10,694 nucleotides of DNA from Monoraphidium neglectum (taxonomy: Eukaryota; Chlorophyta; Chlorophyceae; Sphaeropleales; Selenastraceae). Location of the stretch: assembly GCF_000611645.1 (NCBI RefSeq), contig NW_014011576.1, positions 1 to 10,694 of the forward strand. Direction: 5' to 3'. Under the pieces are notes generated by a model, which saw nothing but the letters and a program-made list of their open reading frames with translations, was not told where the DNA came from and did not search any database. Below, in pieces: positions 1 through 8,697 of this stretch (its first letter is position 1; each line of letters starts with the position of its first letter). The translations under genes and the position numbers were made by a program.

Positions 1-254
1 GGTGGGGGCGGCGGGGCGGGAGGGGCGGCGTCAAGAGGGGCGCGGGCAAGTAGGTGGAGTAGCAGGAGGATTCGGCGGCGTTCTGAACAAAAGTCCCCCC
101 TCACCGACCAACGGCGCGCCGTATGCAGGCACCCACACCCCTTGCGAAGCAAACCCCTGCCCAGACAGCCGTACGCGGCTCAGCCCCGAGCAGCAAGCGC
201 ATCACTGGTTATACATGCAACAGCGCCGCGCGCGCAGGGGCCGCCCAGTCGCAC
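1..254 (-). other. Intron of the C2/coiled-coil gene, running off the window
   Basis: After the donor CAG|GTGCGA at 255/254 no further exon is recognisable. On the minus strand the distal part (about 1-110) is C/T-rich, as expected near an acceptor, so the next exon probably begins just beyond base 1. Nothing else is seen here. Confidence 0.5.
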
Positions 255-403
255 CTGTTGATGGAGGTACTCTGCTTCGTCGGCGTGCCCCTTGCGCGCC
301 CGCAGCTCCTCCTGCGCCGCCGCCAGCTGCTGGCGCAGCACGCCGACCTCTGCCGCCTGGCTCTGCAGCCGCGCGGCCTGCTCGCGTGCGCACGACAGGT
401 CGA

Positions 404-461
<58 letters not shown>

Positions 462-1106
462 TGGTTGCGTGAGGATATGCGCTTGAGGTAGTGACACATA
501 CAAATACACACAGAGGGAGAAGGGCAGAGTTTTGGTGTGTATGCGAGCTTGAAACGCGGGAGAATTCATCTGTGGAGGGAGGACTTGGCGATTTCAGGCC
601 AGCATCAAAGCGTGCGAGGGTGCGTTGCAGCCCCGCTGACAAAGCCTTGGTTGGACGTGACGTGCTGTGTCGGCCGGCCGGTTGGCCCCCGCCTCACGTG
701 GCCAGGCAGCACCATGCACACCTGTCCCACACCACGGCCCCCCGACACAAGCACGCACGCACGCACGCAAACGCACGCACACGCACGCACACACACCCCA
801 ACACACACACACGCACACACATGCAGGCGCGTGCACACATGACAAACCGCAGCTCAGCAGCGAGCGGCTTGCCCAGACGCACCCCCATCCATTCCCAGCA
901 AAAAATAGCAAGCCATGCCTGTCGCGCGCACCCGCATCTCGGAGCGCTCCCGGTTGATTCGGGCCTCAGCGGACGCGAGCTGCTGCTCAGCGCGCGCCTT
1001 GTCGCGCCGCGCAGCCTCCAGCGTCGTCTTGAAGCCCGTCAGTTGTGAAGTCAGGGACGCCTCCCTGAGGTTGTGTGTGCGCGCGCGTGTGTGTGTGTGT
1101 GTGTGG

Positions 1107-1147
<41 letters not shown>

Positions 1148-1849
1148 CTTGCATGCGTGCGTGCGTGCGTGCGTGCGCGTGGAAAGAAGGTTCGTGCGGG
1201 TGGGGGCGGGGAAGCATATGCAAGCGGATGTGTTGGTTGGTGAGCGCGGCTTGCGTGGGTGGGTCTGGGGTCTGGAGTGGGCCTTCGCTCGCCAGTGGTG
1301 TGCATATGGAGAAGCATTGGCGCCATGAGGTTTGTGGTGAAAGCTGGCATCAATAAGACGACAGCTTGTGACTCCGCACGCCGGCAAGGCCGCGGCTGGC
1401 GTCGCCGCGCAGCACAGGCAGCTCGCGTAGCAGGCACAACCAACGAGCGCCCGTCCGGCCTCGTGCACTTGCGCGACGGCGGCGGCAGCGGCAGCGGTGG
1501 CAAGGGGGGTTGAGGTGCGCGCACCTCCGGGCTGCGCCCTCTGCACCAGTGCGGGCCGCGCTCAGCTCCCCCCGCACGGTCGCCAGCATTGCTGCGGCCC
1601 TCGCAGCCTGGGCGTCGGACTCTCTTTGATTAGGTGAGCAAGGTTGAATGGGGATGAGAGGTGGAGGATTTGAAGGGGGGATGACAGGGAGGATAATACG
1701 GGCACGAACGGCAGGCGTGGGGGATGGCTGACAGCCTGTCTCCAGGGCTTTGGCAGGCGCTGCTGCTGGTGCTGCCGCTGCCGCTACCGCTGCCGCTGCC
1801 GCTGCCGCTGCCGCTGCCGCTGCCGCTGCCGCTGCCGCTACCGCTGTCA

Positions 1850-1885
<36 letters not shown>

Positions 1886-2607
1886 CTGCTGCTCTACGCG
1901 CTGCTTCACACACCCTCAGCGCTCCAGCCTGCCACTAAGCCCCGCGTCGCCGGCCACATGCGCCTGAAACTCACGTCCACGCCCCCCCCTCTCACAATCC
2001 ACCCCGGCCTGTCTCAAGCAGGCACGAGCGCGCCGGCCCCCGCCCCCCGCTGCCGGCCCGCGTGCCGCCGCACCTGGCGCGCTCGTCGGCGTCGTGCACG
2101 GCCGCGTCCGCGCGCGCCGCCGCGTCGCGGCTGGCGGCGCGCGCGGCCTCCAGCTCAAATCTGAGCGACCGCAGCTCCGCGGCCTGGTGGTGGCGTGCGA
2201 TCGACGCGTGGAGTGTGGATGGATGTGGGTTCCGGACGATGAAGATGTTCGACAGAGGAGTTTATTGGCGGAAGGGTCTGCCTGGCACACCGCCGCGCTA
2301 GATGAGCAGGGGGGTGGTGCGAGCAGATTGGAACGCCTCTGCTGATTACACGCACCTGCGCCTCCACCCTAGCCGTCTGCGCCGCCAGCGCGCGCTCCAG
2401 CTGATCAACCTGCGCCTCAAGCTTCCGCGTCGCCCCCGGCGCCGCGGGCCGCTCCCCGTCCGACGCAGCCGCCGGCCACTTCACCGGCTCTTTCACCCCC
2501 GGCGCAGCCGCCGGCCGCGGCGCGCGAATCAATCGGTACAGCAGGCCCGGGGACGCCGGCGGCGCCGGCACGCGGACGGACGCCGCGAGCGCCCCTGGCG
2601 AGCCCAG

Positions 2608-2639
<32 letters not shown>

Positions 2640-5257
2640 GGGTGGGCCCCGCAGAGCTGCGGGCCTGCTTGAGGTCTTCGCAGTGCTGGTGACTCATCGC
2701 CGCCATTGACAGCTTCGCGTTGGCCAGCTGCTGCTCCAAAGCGGTCTACACCGGAGCGTGGGCGCGGTGGGTGGGCGGGCGCAGCGGGGGTGCGTCGCGG
2801 CGGGCGGGCGGGCGCGCAAGCGGCGGGGCTGAAGCGCTGGCAGGCGCGGCGCGCCGGCGCCGCGGGTGGGCGCGGACGGCAGGCGCGCCCAGCCTGCGCC
2901 GCCGGCTGCTGTCGCGCTCGCACCCTCCAGCAGGCGTGTCACGAGGCATCACATCCCTCCCCCCCAAAACAAACTACGGCGGTCGGGCCCCGCAGCGCTG
3001 CGATATGAGCACCAGAGCGGGCCCCACCTTCTCAGCATGCACCGCCTCCAGAGCTTCCCCCAGCAGGAGGGGACTGAGAAGCTTCCCAGCGCCCTCCAGC
3101 GCGGCCGGCCCCTGCGGCTGGGAGTCACGTGGTGCGCGTGGGAGCCCGCTCGCCTCGATTATATGTCTGCTTGACAGTGTTGAACGCGCATGACCTAGCA
3201 ATGTACAGCTCCATGCGCCGCCGGCCAGCGCCTCGACCCCTGCAGGCGCGCGGGCCTCCGCACGCTGCGCACAGCACAGGCCTGCACCGCCCATCAAATA
3301 GCGCTTGCTTTTCCCCTGATTGCACCTGCCGCATATCAATCAACCCAGAAGGTCCCAATCTAAACGCACGTGCACGTGCCCGACTGCGCATCCCACAGTA
3401 TCCCCTTGTTCTAATTCGAAACCCGCCCAGACGTCCGTTAGCTTACGCCGCGCAGGAGCCCCGCGATCGCGCGCCCCTCGACGGCAATTTTTTTTCAATG
3501 CTGCAATGCGGCACGCAACATACGTCCGCAGCCCCCACCTGCCGCGCGGCGCTCCTCGCGTACTCCGCCACAATTTTCTCAAGCGCCCCCGCCTGCTCTG
3601 GCGCCGGCTTGGCCCCGACCTGCTGCTGCTCGTGCTGCGTGGGCTGCTCACGCTCAACGCGCTGCGCATACGGCACAAACCGCCGCGCTTGCCGCGGCCC
3701 GTCGGCGGCGGCGACCTCCCAAACGCGGCCGCCCCGCGGCGCCGCCGCTGGCTCCGCTGCATCCTCTCGGCCGCCGCCCGGCCCGCCGGCGGGGGCGTCG
3801 GAGCCGGCGCTCGAAGTTGAGGCGGGCGCCCATCCGCTGTTGCTGCTGCCGCTGTTGAGGGCGCGGTGCACCGTGCTCGGGGATGTCGCCTGCTCTGAGC
3901 CGGCGGCATGGTGCCGCGGCGCCTCCGGCGCATGCGTCAGGCGTTTGAGGTGCTGCTGCTGCTGTTCCTGCTCCTGCTGCTGCTCCTGCTCCTGCTGCTG
4001 CTTTTGCTGCTGGTGCTGCTGCTGCTGCGGCTGGCTGGCCTGCAGCGGGCCGAAGGGCGCGCGGCCGAACGTGTGGCGCTCCAAGACGCGAGGCAGCGGC
4101 CCCGAAACGCTCGGCGTGCTTGTGCCCGTCCCGCCGCCGCTACTCCCGCCGCCGCCGTTGCCGCCACCGCTGCGGCCGGGGCCGCGGCCCGCCACCATCT
4201 CTTCTATTTCAGCCGTCAGCTGCCGCAGCGCCGCCTTGGCGCGCGACGCGCGCTCCTCCGCCTCGCGCACGGCCTGGTCGGAGGCCAAGTCCGGCGCAGC
4301 TTCCGCGCAGCTTCCGTTCGGCAGAAGCAGGCGCGGCTCGACGCCTTCGAGCCCCGCGGGCAGCCGGGCGGACGCCGGCGTCCCCGCGACTTCCCCGTCG
4401 GCAGCTTCCGCCGCGGAAGCCGCAACCGACACCGACCCGTCGTCGGCGTCGCTGACTAGGCTCTGCGCGTAGGAGCGCCCGCCGCCGCCGAGGCTCAGGC
4501 GGTCGAGCGCGGGTCCCCGCGCGGGCGGCGCGGCAGCCGAAGGCGGCGGTACCATGCCCTCGGCCGCCACGAACTTTATTTTGTACTGCAGGAGACCCCT
4601 GGCGCCGCCGCCGTGGGTGGTGAGCAGCACGACACTCTCGTCGCGGCCTGTCGCGCGCGCCCTGCAGAAGGTTGGGGCCGGTTGCGTTGCGCGAGCGCGG
4701 GCGCGGTCGCGGGCGGACGCACGCGCTTGGGTGGCGCGCCGCTGCCTCCTTGCCGCGGCAGCTGAGCGCTGAATGCAGCGGCATGTCCGCGGCCTTTGTT
4801 ATTCAAATCCATCCTCTGCACCCGATGCAGGCCCCACCGCGCGCACAGGCAGAGTCAATGGTGGCAGTAACCCCTCAGTCACCCATCCACTAGTCAACCC
4901 ACTCATGCATCCGCCAACCCAGCCACCCAGCCACCCAGCCACCCGAGCACTCATGTGACCGTCCGCCCACCTCTCCAGGTCGATCGACCCCTCCCCTATC
5001 AGCTCCTTGGTCAACTCGTCCTTGATGACCGCGTTGACCGCCACCTCATCCGACACCGCAAATCTGTGGGCCGTGTGCCACTCCGGGCTCGTGCAGCCGC
5101 CGCGGCGCGCCGCCTTGGAGCGGCTGCGCTGCGCGCCGCACTCCAAGATGTAAAACGGTTGCTGCTCGGCGCCGTCGGGGGCGACGTTTTCGAGGTCATG
5201 CGCGCCCACTATGAGCACCTTGAGCATACCCGGGGACGCCGCGCCCTGCACCGTCAT
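255..5257 (-). CDS. C2-domain / coiled-coil protein, 5' part (8 exons, C-terminus outside window)
   Basis: Spliced model on the minus strand, exons 5' to 3': 5257-4971, 4661-3539, 3111-3028, 2745-2356, 2183-2074, 1623-1525, 1064-932, 404-255. All junctions are GT...AG and in phase, giving 792 codons without a stop. The ATG at 5257 is the first in frame after a TAG near 5292. Residues 11-128 form a C2 domain: a beta strand KVLIVGAHDL, an SPEW form of the NPxW hallmark at 57-60, and LIGEGSIDL at 86-94. Several usual calcium-binding aspartates are absent (QPFY replaces SDPY; Leu82 in loop 3), so calcium-independent binding is likely. Next come a short helix (224-253), a Gly/Ser linker, a Gln/Glu run (306-333), a disordered region, and from about residue 485 a broken Ala/Glu/Arg coiled coil to the window edge. 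C2 domains commonly bind membrane or protein; the partner is unknown. A scaffold or tether role is inference. Exon 1623-1525 has an uncertain 5' edge; see the Ala-tract entry. Confidence 0.75.
406..463 (-). repeat. (TG/CA)n microsatellite at an intron 3' end
   Basis: Uninterrupted TG dinucleotides on the plus strand from 406 to 454, then TATGTGTGTG to 463. In the sense of the minus-strand gene this is a (CA)n tract that runs directly into the acceptor CAG of exon 404-255, in the position of a polypyrimidine tract. Confidence 0.95.
745..840 (+). repeat. CA/CGCA-rich microsatellite (GT-rich in gene sense)
   Basis: Imperfect CACG and CACA repeats on the plus strand inside the intron 405-931. 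In the sense of the C2 gene it is a (GU)n tract about 90-185 nt after the donor, complementary to the CA tracts at 406-463 and 1073-1180. Confidence 0.9.
1073..1180 (-). repeat. GT / GC / TGCG alternating purine-pyrimidine tract
   Basis: About 108 bases of almost unbroken pyrimidine-purine alternation: GT runs, GCGCGC segments and five TGCG units near 1155-1176. In gene sense this is a (CA)n stretch just upstream of the acceptor of exon 1064-932. Such alternation favours left-handed Z-DNA under supercoiling. Confidence 0.9.
1760..1893 (-). repeat. Hexamer (CCGCTG)n plus (CTG)n tract: poly-Ala exon or intronic repeat
   Basis: From 1772 to 1845 the plus strand repeats CCGCTG, twice interrupted by CCGCTA; from 1846 to 1893 it repeats CTG with TTG variants. 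In the minus-strand frame of the C2 gene it reads as poly-Ala. Two models fit the phases. (a) It is intronic: exon 2183-2074 joins an acceptor at 1624 (AAG, weak), giving a clean coiled coil. (b) It is coding: the acceptor GCGTAG| before 1893 continues in phase into Ala repeats and reads on, in frame, to 1525. I prefer (a) weakly, because no good donor follows the Ala run and the sequence 1624-1740 looks intronic. Confidence 0.7.
2611..2635 (-). repeat. (CCG)n triplet run encoding poly-Gly
   Basis: CCG repeats on the plus strand, within exon 2745-2356 of the C2 gene. They encode nine consecutive glycines near residue 540, a flexible break in the C-terminal helical region. Confidence 0.85.
3950..4033 (-). 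repeat. CAG/GAG-rich tract encoding Gln/Glu run
   Basis: Imperfect CTG/CTC triplets on the plus strand, inside exon 4661-3539. In gene sense they encode a Gln-rich run with interspersed Glu, His and Lys (about residues 306-333). Low-complexity coding insertion, probably variable in length between strains. Confidence 0.85.
4915..4946 (-). repeat. Four-copy octamer at a 5' splice site; G-quadruplex motif
   Basis: Plus strand: CAACCCAG, CCACCCAG, CCACCCAG, CCACCCGA. CCC triplets recur exactly every 8 bases (4918, 4926, 4934, 4942). On the sense strand of the C2 gene this gives four GGG runs with 5-base loops, a standard G-quadruplex pattern, starting 26 bases after the first intron's donor at 4970. 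Confidence 0.8.
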
Positions 5258-6015
5258 CCCCAGCTGGCCGCGGCGATGGGCGCCCCGCGGGCCCTAGGAA
5301 GGGCGCGGCCGCGGCCGCACTGCTCGTGGGCGGACCGGGGCGTGGAGGGGGCCGGGCTGGGGCTGGCGCCGCCGCGCTCGCTGCGGCAGAAACCAGCGCT
5401 GCAGGGCAGCGGCACGTGGACGAGGGGTGCATGGGTTGGAGATGCAGAGGGGCGAAGAGGCACACGTAATTCTGCAAAAGAGATTTGCTGCTGCATGGCT
5501 TGCAGTGCTGCCTCTGGGGGCGCGCACTGTGCGCTTCAGGGCCACGCCGCGTTGCGCACGGTCTAACAGCCGTGCAGGGCGGCGTGCCGCAGGGCACGAG
5601 CAGAGCAGCGCACCTAAGACCTCCACAGCCCCTTTGAGAAACCGCTGCGCCCGCCCCACGCCGGCGCGTTCCTGAATGCGACAGCTCTTGCACGGCTAGG
5701 TGAATCGGGTGAGGCGAGTTACTCTGGGCAATCTCAAGGGCAAAACTGTCTCTAATTTTCGCTGAGTTGATTGAATAGCGCGTGATGTGATATGCGCGCA
5801 GGTAGATCTGGGCGCGCATCTATTGACTAGAAGGACGCGTTGCGGCCATTGTATCAGCAAAATTTTTGGAAGTGTACACAAATCTTTGAATCTAAGCGGC
5901 CCGTCTGAGACGCTCTGGCTCGGCGGCCGTCAAGACGGTGGCGGCCGCGGTGTGCAGGGCGGGCGCTGTGTCGCGAGCAATTCGCGCGGCGCCCGCCTGT
6001 CTCCTGAGGCCCGCC
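5258..6015. promoter_or_regulatory. Divergent intergenic region between C2 gene and synthase gene
   Basis: Holds the 5' ends of both genes, transcribed away from each other. The C2-gene half (5258-5650) is very GC-rich and shows no convincing exon. The part from about 5700 to 5895 is clearly AT-richer and is the likeliest core promoter zone. No obvious TATA box is placed for either gene. From 5896 to 6015 the synthase frame is open but has no ATG; see the first finding. Confidence 0.55.
5852..5924 (+). promoter_or_regulatory. Promoter/5' UTR block shared with the downstream paralogue
   Basis: Three elements recur in the same order upstream of the second copy at 10059-10128: TATCAGCAA (5852-5860); then, 17 bases on, ACAAATCTTT (5878-5887); then GAGACGCTCTGGCTCGGC (5907-5924), which differs at one base from the other copy. 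Similar order and near-equal spacing (17 versus 16 bases) imply that the gene duplicated together with its promoter. Whether these are protein-binding sites or just residual homology cannot be told from two copies. Confidence 0.6.
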
Positions 6016-8306
6016 ATGGCGCTGTCGTCAGCCGCGACACCCACGCAAGACGCGGCCGCGTTCAACGCCGTGCGCATACCCCCGCTGGAGACGCAGCTCG
6101 GCTCGCGTGTTGAGCACGTAGTCATACAGCAGGGCGGCCGGCTGAGTCATGTCCTGGCCCAGCACCTGCAGCTGCCGCAGCAGCTGTTCCTTGAGCTCAT
6201 GCGATTCGGCGCCGTGTACTACGCGCCCGTCATGCCGAAGCCCGCCGAAAAGGCGCCAATGAGCGAGCAGCAGTTGCAGGCGGCGCGGGCAGCTCGCATT
6301 GCTGGAATGCAGGTGCTTGTTTTGCGCAGGGTGCTGCGGGACGAATCGCGAGGGCCGCCGGCACGCCCGACTCTTGCGCATGCGCCTCAGTACATGCGCG
6401 CCGCGCCGCGCATGGGGCGCAGGGCATGCGGCAAATGCCACGCCGGAAGCTCGCGCACGGTGCGCCCCGACTTCCCTGCACCCCTGACCCCGCCTTGTAC
6501 TCCCCGCTTCCCCCTCCCAGCTCCTCATTCCCCAGTCCTCCCAAGGCCCCGCCCTCCTCCTCTCCCTCCAGGCATGGGGACCCTCCCCCAAGCTGCAGGT
6601 GCCGCGCAGGGTGCTGCTTGATCAAGAAGTCACGCCTGGCGGTTACGCGCGCGTCCACCTGCAGCCCAAGCGGTTTCCGGTCGCATACAGGTGACGCACG
6701 TGCGCACATTCAACCGCGCGCGCGCACACACACACCCACACACACGTGTGCTCGCGCACACATACGCACAATTACACATACACATACACACCCTGCGCAC
6801 AATCACATACACACACTCTCACGCATGCACTCGTACGCACGCACATATACACCATGCCCTGCACGTGCCGCCACTTTGCGTAGCTGCCCTAGCTCAATGC
6901 TCGCGATGCTCGCGCCCCTCACTCGGCACCCAAACTTCCCCTCCCTCCCACCGAACAACAACCCAACACCACCAGGGTTGACTGGCGGGCGCGCATGCTC
7001 CATGTCGGACCCCACTGTGTCGTGGTGGACAAGCCTCCAGGGCTGCAGGTGCGCGTTCCATCGCACCGTGTCAAGTCAGCCCCCGTGCATGCCGACCGCC
7101 GCCGCCGCATCACCCCTCCCCTCCCGCTCACACCCGCTCTGCGGTCAGACAACACTTCGCCGGTCGGCCGAGCCGCCGCTCGAGCTGTTGACCGCCACCC
7201 CCTGCTGTTGACCGCCGCCGTTTTCAGGTGCCACCGACGGTTGACAACGTCCTCGAGAGCGTCCCCGCCCGAACGGCGGCCGCGCTCGGGCTGCCGCCCG
7301 GCTGCCTGCACGGGCTGCACCGGCTGGATGCCGGCACGTCGGGCGTGGTGGTGCTGGGGCGGGGCGACCTGGGGTTCACTCATTGGTTCACCAAGATGAT
7401 GGGCGAGAAGGGCGGGGTGGATGAGAGCGCCGCAGCCGCTGCCTCGGCCGCTGCGGCCAAGGCGGAGCGCAAGGCGGAGCGGCTAGCGCTGAAGGCGAGG
7501 CGCCGCGCCGGCGCCGCGGCCGCCGGCGGCGGCGGCGAGGGCGGCGGGCAAGGCGGCGGGCCAGTGGGCGCGGGCGAGCGGGGCAGCGGCCGGGAAGACG
7601 CCGGCCGTGGCGGCACGGAGACGGGCCAGGGCCTCGGCAGCAGCGACGGCGGCGCCGCGGTCGTCGCTGCCACCGACGCCGCAGCGGCGCCGAGCGTACG
7701 CGTGCGGAAGATATACCGCGCCGTCACGCTGGCGCGGCCGCCGCTGGGCGTGCTGGTGCACCACGCGCTCACCAACGCGCACGCGCCCGGGGAGCCGCCG
7801 CACACAGTCATGCGCAGGGCGGCGACAGAGGGGTCGGCGCGGTGCGAGATGGAGGTGCTGGAGGTGATGGGGCGGGGGGCGCGCTTGTGCAGGGCTGCGC
7901 GGGCGGGCACCTGCCATCCAGATGAGCACACCAAAGCTCTCCAGGCTTGAGCGGATGCAAGAGCCTCCATAAGCTGCGTTGAATGGTTTCGTCATTGGGG
8001 CTGCTGCGGCGGCGCCGTGCTGTCCTGGACACGACTGCCCAACGCGCGAGCGGCCGCCTGATCCCGATCCAAACGGTGCCCCCTCGCCTTGCCATGCCGC
8101 CAGGTGCGCGAGATTGCTCTGAGCGGCCCCGCCGCGGCGGAGCACGGGGCGGCGGCGTTTGAGTGCGACATCCGGCTCGTGACGGGGCGCACCCACCAGA
8201 TACGCGCGCAGCTGGCGGCAGAGGGCTGCCCGTTGCTAGGGGACCTGCTGTATCAGGCGGTCGCGCGGAGGCAGCGGCAGCTGCAGGAAGAGGAGGCGCA
8301 GCAGCA

Positions 8307-8359
<53 letters not shown>

Positions 8360-8697
8360 CAGAGGGGGTTGTTGTCGAGGAGACTGCCAGCAGCGGCACA
8401 GAGGTGCCGCCCGTGGGCGACTCGGCTCCGTTTATTGTGGGGGATGACGCTGCCGCCTGGAGCCGCGCGGCCCAGGCGGACCCACTGCGGCCAATCGGGC
8501 TGCAGGCGGCCAGGCTGGCCCTTTATGACCCTGAGGGTCACATGGGCGCGGGGCAGGGGCACATGCGGGCCGACGGGTGGGTGGAGTTCGTTGCGGGCAC
8601 GCCGTGGTGGCGGGCAGAGGGGGCCGAAGAGGGTGGCAGCAGCAGCAGCGGCGCAGGCGTTGCGCGCGGCAGCGACACTGGTGGTCCGCCTGTGTAA
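6016..8697 (+). CDS. RluA-family RNA pseudouridine synthase (plant 'synthase 6'-like), upstream tandem copy
   Basis: Five exons: 6016-6312, 6572-6690, 6976-7048, 7228-7863, 8104-8697; all junctions GT...AG and in phase; 572 residues, stop TAA at 8695. It should isomerise specific uridines in RNA (probably rRNA or tRNA) to pseudouridine. Seen: a degenerate S4-like RNA-binding region (about 43-138, ending RVHLQPKRFP); VVVDKPPGL at 154-162 (family motif I); the catalytic loop HRLDAGTSGV at 194-203 with Asp197 as nucleophile; KIYRAV at 324-329, whose Tyr326 is conserved in the family; TGRTHQIRAQL at 402-412; and a C-terminal GLQA...FVAGTPWW block shared with the plant chloroplast synthase 6 group. 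Two insertions break the core: Ala/Gly/Arg-rich 224-320 and Gln20 at 441-460. An alternative acceptor at 6598 would drop nine residues (100-108). The start is the strong-context GCCATGGC at 6016; the frame is open but ATG-less back to 5896. Location (plastid, mitochondrion, cytosol) is unclear. Confidence 0.85.
6718..6856 (+). repeat. CA-rich intronic microsatellite in the synthase gene
   Basis: Starts with CG alternation, then CACACA and CACATA/CACGCA variants, within intron 6691-6975. As in the C2 gene's acceptor-side tracts, the CA strand is the sense strand of the transcript. Confidence 0.85.
7408..7698 (+). repeat. Ala/Gly/Arg-rich low-complexity coding insertion
   Basis: Codes for residues about 224-320 of the upstream synthase, between the HRLD catalytic loop and the KIYRAV strand. 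Composition is Ala runs, then Lys/Arg/Ala helix, then Gly-rich. Compact RluA enzymes have only a short connector here, so this is probably a disordered loop on the enzyme surface. Confidence 0.75.
8299..8358 (+). repeat. (CAG)20 run encoding poly-Gln
   Basis: Twenty consecutive Gln codons; all CAG except the fourth, CAA. It lies in exon 5 of the synthase, after the GDLLYQ segment that follows the TGRTHQIRAQL motif. A nearly pure run of this length is expected to vary in copy number. Confidence 0.95.

Noticed and set aside
406..1180. CRISPR-like or satellite array
   Set aside because: The repeats are simple di- and tetranucleotides without unique spacers, and the setting is eukaryotic intron sequence.
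2..1328. Several frames with Cys-Val or His-Thr repeats
   Set aside because: They are translations of the GT/CA microsatellites, which lie in introns.
1350..1500. Possible extra coiled-coil exon of the C2 gene
   Set aside because: Short Ala/Arg-rich frames occur, but no acceptor and donor pair keeps phase. Exons ending at 1525 and starting at 1064 already join in phase (both split AG|G) to give a continuous coiled coil.
3129..4472. 447-codon frame on the plus strand
   Set aside because: It is the opposite strand of the real exon 4661-3539 of the C2 gene. Its Cys/Leu/Pro-rich runs come from the complement of CAG repeats and it shows no domain.
7864..7950. Continuation of synthase exon 4 past 7863
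   Set aside because: The frame runs on to a stop near 7950, but splicing GAG|GTGATG at 7863 to the acceptor at 8103 restores the conserved CEMEVLE...TGRTHQIR order of the family.
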